DNA of 64,000 bases, taken from positions 60,083,371 to 60,147,370 of the forward strand of contig NC_068567.1 of assembly GCF_025698545.1 (NCBI RefSeq). The letters run 5' to 3'. A program made the position numbers and the translations under genes. The notes beneath the pieces are model-generated. The model was not told the DNA's origin. It saw only the letters and a program-made list of their open reading frames with translations, and did no database searches. Below, in pieces: positions 21,690-32,452 of this stretch; position 1 is the stretch's first letter, and every line of letters begins with the position of its first letter. This DNA is from Gossypium raimondii (Eukaryota > Streptophyta > Magnoliopsida > Malvales > Malvaceae).

Positions 21690-23955
21690 TTAAGTTTGGG
21701 GAAGGATCCACTTACACTAGTGTGTTATACCCCTATCTGTATAAGGACACGTGGCAAGTCGAGAGGACACTTGAGCAGCAAGCCAGTTGACAGCGAACTG
21801 GGGGAAGTCATCCACAAGTCATACCTTCCGGCACAACCATCCAGTCAAGTGCAAGCCATCGGGTATGCCAACCTTCAAGCTTCCGTTAAGAACGTGATGT
21901 CATTGATTACCAAACACCACGTGGGTTCGACCACTCTATACCATCAAGTCAAAATGAATGAAAAAATCTATCTCATCACAAACATGCTCGTCCCATCGAA
22001 GGCATCCATCCATCCATGTGTTATGTAATGATGTCTAGATGACAAATTCAGCACGTTAAATACCTCCTGAAATAATGAAGAGGGAGTCGACTCCTCAAGG
22101 ATACCAAGCCTACACCCCACCAACTTACTTTTAGCACCTAGTCTTCACACTCTCCTATTCATCCTTTTTGTAACCTTTGACTCTCTGCCCTGACTGGGTG
22201 AACCGGCCTTCGCAACAACCATCATTCTCTCATCCATACATCTTCCTTGTTGTATCTTTGTATTAACAATTGATGCGGTGAGCTCAGAGAACATGGCTTC
22301 ACAATCTCAAAGTGACATTCCCATCGACCCAACCAATCAGACCAATGACTTAGCTAACCAAATCAACTCTTTTACTCCACCCAGCACACCTATCTTACCT
22401 AGTTCAGGAGCTTCTTCCGACTTAAACTCTACTCAAGTAATTTCTTCTATCCCCGCAAGAACCTTTTTATAGTACGTACATGCCCTCCTCCTCACTTTGG
22501 AATAACTAGTAAAAGCCCTGAGCATTCCCTTAGGCCTTAACTCTATCACCTTTATTGCACCAACTGGAATTGTTCCTGTTAGAGATTGACCCGATTAAGC
22601 ATGAAATAAGTAAAAATAGCAGAAGAAATTGAGAAATTGAACACACAAATTTAACGTAGAAAAACTCCTCCAAAGAAGATAAAAAACCACGGGCAAAGGT
22701 AATTTTACTATAATGGCAAAAGAAACGAAGAGTACAAAAAGATGGAGATAAAAACTAAACCCCGAAAACCCAAAAAATAAAGAACTCTCAAAACGTAAAC
22801 ACAAAATTCTCTAAATGTGTTATGAGTTCTAATATCTAATGGGTGTATTTTCTAAGGTTGTAAAAGAGCCTATTTATAGGCTAAATTCATATGTCAAATA
22901 ATAATAAAATAATTTAAACAAATCAGTGTTTGACTGAAACGAAAAAACAGAGTTTAACTAGAAGATTATTTTTCAAATTTGACTGAAATCGGAATCATAC
23001 TTAACAGCTCCCTTAGCAGCCACAAAACATTAGCCACACTTGGTGTGCCTCCTCTTAGGCCTTTGGATCAAGTAGCCATTGTTTGCAGCAAGCCATAACT
23101 TGCCTCACAGCCACACACCTCTGTCAACTGTAACTCCTACCCCAATAAACCAGGGTTCTCATCAACAAGCTTTTGGCCCCTAGCCTCATGACTCAAAAAC
23201 TCAGGAGAAACTGTGACATTTGGAAGAGCTGTTCTCTAAGCAAGAACACTTATTTAAAGAACAACATGAATAATTGTGTATCCTTAATCAAAGGAACGCT
23301 CAGAATGAGCAACTAATTGCTGAGTTGAAAGTTGCGTGGGAGGTTCCCAAGCAAGAGAATCGAGCTTGCCAATAAGATGAAGCACAATCTGCCCTTTGCA
23401 AAAACCGCGAGCACAATAAACCATGTGACCTTCGCAGGAACAATGCAGACCTTCCAATAGCCTCCCAACATTCTTAGGGTAATAACAATGTCTTTATAGA
23501 AGAGCAACTCAGAGTTTTCATGGTGAAATTGATGCAAGAAGTAAAAGGAGTGAAAACGGACGAATTTATCTAGAATTACTCTAATGAGTCGTTAGCTCCT
23601 AAAGTCCTTGATAACCACATTTCGGCTTCTTTCAAATTTCCAAAATTTGTATACAATGGTTCAGGGGACTCGAAAGACCATCTAGCCCGGTATACCAATC
23701 ATATGAACATAATAAGAGCATCCAATGGGGTCAAGTGCAAGGCTTTCTCCATGACCTCCTTGCAAACAGCTCAACAGTGGTACCTACCATTGCCTCTGGG
23801 GTCCATCCACTCTTTTGACTAGCTAGTAGGACAATTCATGAGTCGCTTCTTAGCCAACAAGATGCTCCAGCAATCCCCAGCTTATTTGATGACCATCCGT
23901 CGGGGAGCAAATGAATCCCTCCGTGATTATGTCCAACGATTTAATGTAGCCACCT
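21690..23955 (+). mobile_element. Broken Ty3/gypsy-type LTR retrotransposon
   Basis: The left part (about 21690-22270) looks like an LTR and leader with a promoter-like, TC-rich 3' portion. A gag-like reading region starts near 22293. Further gag-like coding with a recognisable retrotransposon gag core lies around 23600-23955. No polymerase, integrase or right-hand LTR is recognised, so the copy is incomplete as well as decayed, with several breaks. It is also interrupted at about 22570-22985 by a different dispersed repeat. Degradation suggests an old insertion. Confidence 0.6.
22570..22985 (-). repeat. Dispersed repeat nested in the retrotransposon remnant
   Basis: The segment GTAGAAAAACTCCTCC, AAACCACGGGCAAAGG and ACGAAGAGTACAAAAAG has a counterpart at about 49650-49800 (GTAAAAACTCTTTCGG, AATCACGGGCAAAAG, AACGAATGATACAAAAG). 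Family unknown. It lacks coding capacity and interrupts the gag-like region, so it arrived later. Confidence 0.45.
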
Positions 23956-24240
23956 TGATATAATTCAATAATATATTTTTGTGAGAGTTAAAATACAATT
24001 TCACCATTGTATTGACATGTATGTTTATAGGTTTTAGAAGGACAAAATCAAAAGTATATCATTTTGGAAGAGGGCAAACTATAATTTCACAACTTATTTA
24101 CTTAAAATTTTATAAATTAGGGGCTAAAAGCATAATTTTTATATTATGAAGGTTAGGGCCTCGCTTGCTCCCTCCTATTAGTTTAGATATCACATAGAAT
24201 ATATTTATAGTATGTAACTAAATTGTAAACATGTGTAATT
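23955..24240 (+). repeat. Direct repeat flanking the retrotransposon remnant, right copy
   Basis: Same family and orientation as 21387-21680. It shares TTTTGTGAGAGTTAAAA-type and GAATATATTTATAGTATGTAACTAAATTGTAAAC segments. The two copies differ at many positions, so the duplication is not recent. Confidence 0.55.
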
Positions 24241-24849
24241 TTTATTTTAATAATATTATTTTTTAACACGATAAATTTAAGTTGTCCATGTGATAATTGC
24301 ACACGTATTAATAATTTATTTTTACAACAAATTCACAATTAGCATAGTGGAAGGACGTAATTGATATGATATTAATATTTTGAGAACTCAATTACAAAAT
24401 TTAAAATTCAAAATGAATTTAAAATATGAACAAAATTTGGAGGTGTTTGGTGAAATTAACCCCAATAATTTCAAACATAATAAATTTTGTGTACTTTATA
24501 GGCTGGATCATTTCGTGTAGTTTGATATCCACTGGACTTATTGTATTTTCCTACACATATATGTATAATTAAACTTAATGAAAAAGAAAAAATAATTCAA
24601 TTTTTCATGGGCATAATTCTTTTGTAATAAAGAAAAAGCATTAAATTTTTGGAACCATAAAAAGAAAAGATAAAAGAAATCAAGTATGTATATTGTTTGG
24701 CAATGGTGGCAGTAGGAGAAGCAGCCAGCTCACAATCCTTAGGGACCCATCATATCAACATGGTGTGGCAGCAGGTGCCTCATTGCCAATAAAGAAAATA
24801 GTTTGATCCTGATTTTCTTCTATTTTTATTTTTATTTTTGGCTTCAATA

Positions 24850-27800
24850 ATGGAGAGTTGCTCCCTACAGCCACCAGCCATTACAACAGTACCTTCATCT
24901 CTGTCCAGAAGTGGGTTCATTGAGAAACCCCTTGGATATGGTCGAATTCTCAAGCTTCCCACTTGTAAAAAATACCCACATGGTAGAAAGCTCAAATTCT
25001 TTGATTTCAGAGCTCAAGCCTCGGGTAATTAAAGTTTGAAAATTTCCCATTTTTGTTGGCTATTTTCTTTAGGGTTTATATCAAATGGTTTGTCCTTTGA
25101 ATTTGATTCAGCTGTTAACATGTAGTCTTTTTTTTGACATTTTATGCTTGTGAAATTTTTGGTAAGATATGACCAATTTCACTTTGTCATGCAAAAACCT
25201 TAGTCACAGGGATGAACATGTAGCTGTTTGAATCATAGGAATTTAAAGTTACCCTAATTGGCAATGACTAAAGTCCTTGTGTCATTGAAAAAAAATTGCA
25301 ATTAAGTTATCAAGGATTTACTCTTGTAACAATGCAGACTAGAAAACAACATCTACAGTGGCATATGTAAACAATTGTGTCTATAGCTTGTGCTGTCCTT
25401 TTATACGGAAATGCCAGATTTTAGTCCAATTCGTTTCCTCTTTCTGGTAATCAGGGCTACTGATGATTGATCTTGCTGTTGACAACTAGTGTGGTAAAAG
25501 TAACATGGAAGCTATTGTAGTAGTAGTTAGATTGCATTTTGCCCCTCTACTCACAAAATGGGCAAATTAGTCCTTGTACATTAGATCAAAGAGCAAATTG
25601 GTCCTTCTATTAAAAATTCTATCCATTTCTACTATAAAAATTAGTTACTGTACGCCAGCATGAGGTACACGTGACATGCTACATATTACTATTTGGTTAT
25701 TCTGTCAGCCACACCAGTTTTTAATAGTACAAATGGATGAAATCTTTAACAAAAAGGATCAATTTGCTTCTTGATCTAGCATACAGGGGCTAATTTGCCC
25801 TTTTTTTGAGTAGAGGGGCAAAATGCAATCTGATTTTTAGTATAGGAGCCTACATGGTGCTTTTACCCAATTATGTCCAAGTTGGTATTTCAGTGTCAAA
25901 TTAATATCTAGAGTAGACTATAAGAGTATTTGATATTGACTTAATGCCATCCGTCCTTCGCTTATTTCAAGATTTAATAAGATGCATTTCAAAGAATTAA
26001 AGTTCTCTAATATTTTTTTTTCCCTTTTCTTGTAGCCAAATGAAATAGGCTTTTCAGTAGAATTGTCCCAGTTAAACCATTTATGTATTGTAGAACTGAA
26101 GCTGTCCTTGTATATAGACTTGTTCCATATGATTGTTTAGTGGTTGGTAAATCAGATATAGTTGCAGAAATGTGGTTTATTTTGCATTATTGCTTCAGCA
26201 GTTTGTTTATCCCACCTGACATGTGTTTACTGCCATATGATCATTATCATCCATTTTTATTGCTAGAAACAACGAAAATCAGCTCTGAGACGGCTGGAAC
26301 AATCTCAAACAAAGCAGATTCAAAAGATGAGGATCTTGCTTTTGTTGCTGGTGCAACTGGCAGGGTAGGCTCTCGAACAGTCAGGTTAAAACTCACTGGC
26401 AGCTTCACTTGAAATTTAACAACTGGAAATGCAGTTTCTAGTATGTGCTAAGCTCATGACTCTTCAGGGAGCTTTTGAAACTTGGTTTTCGAGTTAGAGC
26501 TGGAGTTAGGAGTGCTCAGAAAGCGGAAACTCTTGTGCAGGTATCTGTTGTACTTGTTAATGTATTAATCTTTTATTGTTTCTAGGTCCAAGTTATGCTT
26601 GTATTTGAAGAGAAATTTTAATGCAGAGTGTCAAGCAGTTGAAGCTTGATCCTGAAGGAACTACACGTAAGGACAAGAGAGCCTAGGGAATTGGTTTCTT
26701 CTTATACTTTATCATTCTCAACATTGGATAAAACTATGATTCAAAATATATGAAAGGATAATATTATACTTACTCTCCATTCCACTTGCCTTTCCAATCA
26801 TTCCATCTGTATCATCCACCTTGAGAGAATCTCACCTGATGGAAAGTATACCCAAACTTATAATATCGCAATAATGATGTCATAGCTAGTAACAGGCAAT
26901 CTTTGTTCTTTAGACCAGCTGTAGAAAAGCTTGAAATTGTGGAATGTGACTTGGAGAAACAAGATACAATTGCACCAGCCATAGGCAATGCATCAGTAGT
27001 CATATGCTGCATTGGTGCCAGTGAGAAGGAAATTTTTGATATTACAGGACCATATCGGATCGACTACCAAGCCACGAAGAATCTTATTGATGCAGGTAAA
27101 CAAAATGGAGAACCACTGGCATATCTGTTAGTTCGCATCTGCCCTGTAGCAATTGCAGCAATTACATGTTTTTTCTTCTTCTTTTCCTGAAAAGAGAGAG
27201 GTGGACAACTTGCTGTAATAATTCAAGGGCATCTGTGCATTATTTATTTTATATTTTATAAATCTCAAGGAATACTTAAAACTTGCTAAATTAATAAAGG
27301 TGATGCTTAAAGATTAAATGAGAGAAATGAAATTTTGGGTCCTAGACTTCTTATTTGATGAGTTAATTTCCTCTGTATTTGGACAATATTGTCCTCTTTA
27401 CACTCTGTATGGTGAAACTTGAACTTTTTTTACCTGATGAGCAGCCACCGCTGTGAAGGTTAACCACTTTATTTTGGTTTCATCTTTGGGAACAAATAAA
27501 GTCGGATTTCCTGCAGCTATTCTCAAGTGAGTCCCTTCTTTTAAGGTTTTCTTGCATAAAATTTTGACCCCATATATATTCTTTATTTTGCAATAGATTG
27601 GAACAAAGATTTAGTGTTTTCATTTTATCTTTTTCGCATCTAAGTTTGTTTTGGGGGGTCCTCATCTGGAAGAGAAAGGCAGAAGAAGCACTCATTGCAA
27701 GTGGTCTTCCTTACACTGTAAGTGCATTTAGAAATACCTGCAATTTTTGTATATCACAAGCTGTAGAGAGGAATCTTATCTGGATTTGGTTACTCATCTT

Positions 27801-30555
27801 GAAGTTCCTGTTCAGATAGTCAGACCAGGAGGAATGGAGCGCCCCACTGATGCTTTCAAGGAAACTCATAATATCACCCTATCCACTGAAGACACTTTAT
27901 TTGGTGGCCTGGTGTCAAATCTTCAGGTGTATATACAAACTTTTAACGTTGAATTTCATTTTGCAACTTTTTAAGTGTTTCTCACAATATCAATGAATTG
28001 AAGGTGGCTGAACTCATGGCCTGCATGGCCAAAAACCGAAGCCTTTCATACTGTAAGGTGGTAGAAGTTGTTGCTGAAACAACTGCTCCATTGAGACCTA
28101 TGGAGAAACTTCTTGCAAAGATACCATCTCAGCGTGCTGACATTTCCTCTCCTAAGGTACTGTTAGAGTGCAGAAGAGACTTGGCTCTTTTCTGTGAACA
28201 TGTAACACAATTGAGAAACTGAGTGGCAGAGCTTGAGCTCGTGAAGCGTACATAAAACATTCTTTGAGATTTTGAGCCTTTCCATCGTCTAAGACATGAC
28301 TATACTGCATCTCTCCTATGAGAAATTGCTTAAATTGTTTGATAAAGAAAGTGTGATGTTCCTGAAGTAGAAATGATCTTTTCTCGTTTAGTCTCTCATC
28401 TCTATGAAGAGCAGGTGATCAATAGTTCATATGAGGGCTAGCCATGTTAGCGTGGTGGCTCAACAGGCAGGGTGGATCCGAGGGTCATTTTTAAATGCTG
28501 TCTTGGTTTAGGAAATGATTCGTAACATGCAATGGTTGTGACTTGTAAGGAAGAAGTCAGTGTACCGATAAATATCTGTTGATCATTCAGCTACACAAAC
28601 AACCTTAGTGTCCAATTAACTTTCTGCCCTGATGTAAACAGGAATATGATACTCCCACTAAGCCTGATCCAGCACCTGCTAGGAGCATTGTAACCGAGAA
28701 ACCAACTACCCCTACTGAGAAGGAGCCTGCACAGGCAAAAGTTCTGGAAACAGAGCCACTGTCTCCCTACACAGTGTAAGCCAATCTATTCAATAGTAGC
28801 TGAGTTATGCCTTCATATCAAGTATGTTAAAGATAAGAGCTGACTGATTTTGATAGCTATGACGACTTGAAGCCACCTAGCTCTCCTAGTCCAACACCAG
28901 GTGGGCCCAAAGAAGTAAGTTCCAGTGCCTCTGCACCAGCAGAAAATGTCTCAACTTCCACTGAAGGAAACAGTGTGCCAGCAGCTGTGGCTACTGACAT
29001 CATTGAGAAGGATTCATCCAAGCAGTCAACTAGTCGTTCTCCCTATTATGCGTAAGTTTGCTACTGTATTTTGGGGTTGTCCTTCTTTGGCTGATTCTCC
29101 TTATTCTTCTTCAAAATAAAAACATTACAGTTTTTCTCCTCATTTATATTGATCCCATTTCCTCTATTTTCTGCCATGCCGCAAAGTATAACTATCACAA
29201 CATAACATTTTTATCGTGTAGTAGGTTTTTTGCCTGGTGCCTTATCAAATTATATGATAAGAATTAAGCAGTTAAACACTTTAGTCTGTTTCTTTGATTT
29301 GCTTCAATATAATAATAACATGTATATATTGTGATCTTTTATTCACTTATCTTTAATATTATGGTGACTTTGTATTCACTTTTTACCTTTTTGAACAACC
29401 TTCCAGTTTTAATCTTGGTTTGATTTCTTGTTTGGCCATTTAGTTTCTCCGTACCATTCATTATAGCCCTCCAACTGTTTCAGATATGCCGATCTTAAGC
29501 CCCCTACATCACCATCTCCTAGAGCACCAACAACTGCACCAGCAGACAGTGGGTCCGAAGGTGATACATTGTCAGGAAACAGCACAGCTCAATCTCCGAT
29601 AGCTGATAAACCAGGTGATGAACAGCCTGATACCAAACCAACACCAAGACCACTTTCTCCTTTTGCTATGTGAGTTCCCTGGTTTTCTTCTTTCTTTCTC
29701 TTTTGTTGAAATATAATTTTATGAATTCTTTACTTCATAACAATGCCAAGAAAGTATTTTTCTATAGTAGAAATATGCATAATAACCACTTCAAAAATCA
29801 ATCCTAATCGTAGAACCTTCTCATATAAATATAAGTGGCATTCTTTGTGATTTGAGTTTCTTGGTGCAAGGACATCATGCATGCATACGTATACACTTGT
29901 TGAACAACCTTCCCAATTCAGTTTCGGTTTGATTTTTTGTGCAGCCATTTTATTCTTTCCATTCCATTCATTGTAGCCCTCTGACATTTTCAGGTATGCT
30001 GATCTTAAGCCTCCTTCAACGCCATCTCCTAGAGCACCGACTACTGCACCAGTGGATAGTGGGTCCGAAGGTGCTACATTATCAGGAAATAGCACAGCTC
30101 AATCTTCTATAGCAGATAAACCAAGTGATGAACAGCATAATACCAAACCAACACCAAGACCACTTTCTCCTTTTGCAATGTGAGTTCCCTGGTTTTATTC
30201 TTTGTTTCTCATTTGTTTAAATATGATTTCATGAATCCAATGACTTCATAACAATGCCATTAAGGTAATTTTCTATACTGGAAATATGCATTACACCCAC
30301 TCCAATCTCAATCGTGGTCATCAAATCTTCACACACACACACACATACATATAAACCTATCCTTCTTTGTGATTTGCGTTTCTTGATGCATGAACACACA
30401 CGCCTGCATATATATTTTCTGCATGTCTACTAGACCTGCTAGTTTACAAAATCTGGAGCTGTGGGACTCTGTTGCATAATCTTCTCATATAAATTACCAG
30501 GTATGAGGACTTGAAGCCTCCAACATCGCCAATACCATCCCCAAAGAAATCTTAA
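24850..30555 (+). CDS. TIC62: TIC62-like plastid NAD(P)-binding protein
   Basis: Fourteen exons: 24850-25024, 26267-26384, 26468-26540, 26627-26666, 26886-27095 (start doubtful), 27445-27526, 27645-27717, 27816-27926, 28004-28156, 28642-28775, 28857-29051, 29484-29669, 29994-30179, 30501-30555; about 596 residues. TIC62 is a redox-responsive protein of the inner envelope, stroma and thylakoid that tethers ferredoxin-NADP reductase. A transit peptide is followed by an SDR-like Rossmann domain (FVAGATGRVGSRTVRELL, ICCIGASEKEIFD, YRIDYQATKNL, RPGGMERPTDA). The Pro/Ser-rich tail has four FNR-binding repeats of the (P)LSP(Y/F)-YxDLKPP type. Exons 12 and 13 are both 186 bases and nearly identical. 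The exon 4 donor (26666) fits in frame only with an acceptor at 26885, which adds about nine unusual residues; the conserved-looking acceptor at 26913 breaks the frame. Start is the first ATG in frame (MESCSLQ). Confidence 0.9.
25493..25868. mobile_element. MITE with long inverted repeats in TIC62 intron 1
   Basis: The left end GGTAAAAG, then CAT, then AGATTGCATTTTGCCCCTCT, is mirrored by AGAGGGGCAAAATGCAATCT, then CATG, then CTTTTACC on the right. The arms are about 60-130 bases, imperfect, around a loop containing TACACGTGACATG. Lies wholly inside the first intron and is non-coding. Confidence 0.8.
29390..30410 (+). repeat. Tandem duplication of a 510-bp exon-plus-introns unit in TIC62
   Basis: Exon 12 (29484-29669) and exon 13 (29994-30179) are offset by exactly 510 bases, have equal length and are nearly identical. 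Homology continues into both flanking introns: GTGAGTTCCCTGGTTTT follows each exon, TTCATAACAATGCCA and GAAATATGCAT recur, and TGAACAACCTTCC with CATTCATT-TAGCCCTC precedes each exon. The junctions are all phase 2, so the copy adds one complete 62-residue repeat without a frame change. Confidence 0.9.
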
Positions 30556-32452
30556 AGAGAACAAAACTACCAGTCAAGTCCAAGAAGGTACAAGTCCAAA
30601 TTCCTTGACATTTTGTGTTTCTTGAGGAAATTTAGTTGCATGGAAGTAATGATCAGTATATGATTGTAACAGAACCATGAAAGCAAATTGGACCTCACCA
30701 CTCTAGTTATGTGAAGCAAGCTAGCAATTTAACCTGCGGCAGTATTTTATGGAAATTTCTTGTTATATGATGCTGAGAGCCTGAGATTGTGACTATATAT
30801 GTGTATGTATATGCATTTGTTCCTTTCCCCTGTCAATAATTTTCGAGATTGTTTGATACATTTGAACTGATGCTTCTGAAACATAGTAAAGCACAATAAG
30901 CACGATTTGGTTCGAATATATTTTATATAAGGATGTCTCGAGTTAGATACTTTCTAACATCAACCATTTTCCTTTTCCTTAACCCACTTTTTTCTTTTCG
31001 AGGCAGCTTAAACACTGAGAAAACAACATGATACACACATTGCATGATGCACCTCACTTGCTATTTCCTGATTTCTCTCTGTTTGAGAAAGATAATTAGA
31101 GTCCAGATGCTGGTTTGAGAGTAGAAACTGTATGAAATGGCGATATTGCATCTTTGATAGGGGAATACTGTGTTTTGGGAGAGTGAAAAAAAAAAATTCT
31201 CTTTAGAAAGAACAGAACCAACAAGCAGTAGCCATATGCATCATTCAATGAACTTTAAATTTTGTTAACAAAATTGTGGAACAAAAATAAGATTTTGCTT
31301 AATAGATGGTGCATAAAAGGTGTTATCATGTGTAAAAGATGAGTTTGATGTATTTAATTTAGTAGAATCTGTGTCCATTCCATACAAATTTCTTCAGTAC
31401 ACTAGTATTAAGGAGCCATGATAATGTTGGGGCATCTTGTCTGGATGCAAAGTTGGCATTTGCTTCTTAATGTTTATGAGATCTAGATCTACAAACTCAA
31501 GCTGTGTGGCCATAGAGGTCATGGTTGGCATTAAACCTTGAAAGTTGTTACCATGACTGTTGTTATGTATTAGGACAAAAGGAAGAATTGGGAGTGGAGA
31601 TTTGAGCTTTGTGGAGAGAAAAGTTTTGAAAGAATATCTCCCGATTAAGAAGCTTGTCGGATAGCTCCTCGTAATTTTTTTTTTTGATATAATGTTTAGA
31701 ATTATCTATAATGCCCCTTTAATTCTTAAATAAAAGAATAATGTGCTTCAGCGCTTTTGAACTTGTGTCCTCTTATATTGAAAACAATGTCAATGTTAAC
31801 TAAATTTAGTCATGTAAGTTTTTGAGGTAGCTTATATGCAAAAACAAAAAAAAGAATTGAATTAAGAGGTATTGTTGGTTGAGACATTTGAATCTATTGG
31901 GTCAACCAATGGCGCTTGGAAGTAGAAGGAAAAAAGAAGCTAGAGGAGCATGACTCTTAATTATTTTCTTATTAGCTAAATTAATTTTTTTTAAAAAGCA
32001 TTAAACAACCTTAGACTTTCCAAAAAAACAAATTTATATTTTTGTAATATTTAATTTTATCCAAATAAATCCCCTATTATTTAATTTATATACAAATAAG
32101 TTTTTTAACATAAGGCAAACTTTTATTTTAAATAGAAAATATAATAAATAAATACAAATTCAAAGATAGTAAAAAAAACAAAAAAAATATTTCAGGATTT
32201 CTTTCAACTTATTTAATTCAAAGCAAAAAGTGAAGACCATATAGACGTTTTTTTCCCCCTTATCCTAACGGTCAAAATCCCAATCCCAACTTTTTTTTTT
32301 CAAAAAAGGAAACTAGCCGTTACGTAATTTTCATTCAAAACTCGAGCACCATATTGACCTTCACAATCTTTAACATTCTTGCTTCAACGACTTCTCTATT
32401 TTCTTTTCTTTCTAAAAACACAAATTCCCATTGAATTGAATCAAAACCCATC
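30556..32452. other. TIC62 3' region and upstream region of the next gene
   Basis: No gene is supported. The first few hundred bases are TIC62 3' untranslated region. From about 31960 to 32330 the DNA is AT-rich, with long A and T tracts. The last 150 bases precede the start at 32453 and form the promoter and leader of the next gene. Confidence 0.5.

Larger units (their letters stand above)
20653..24849. other. Divergent HDR/TIC62 intergenic region with retrotransposon remnant
   Basis: The HDR promoter lies just above 20653. No host gene is present. From about 21390 to 24240 the region holds two copies of a family A-like repeat in direct orientation, flanking a broken gypsy-type element that itself contains another dispersed repeat. 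The stretches 20820-21380 and 24240-24760 are AT-rich with nothing recognisable. The TIC62 promoter lies in the last few hundred bases. Confidence 0.6.

Noticed and set aside
28440-28510. tRNA-derived element in a TIC62 intron
   Set aside because: A weak B-box-like stretch is present, but no A-box at the correct spacing and no second copy in the window.
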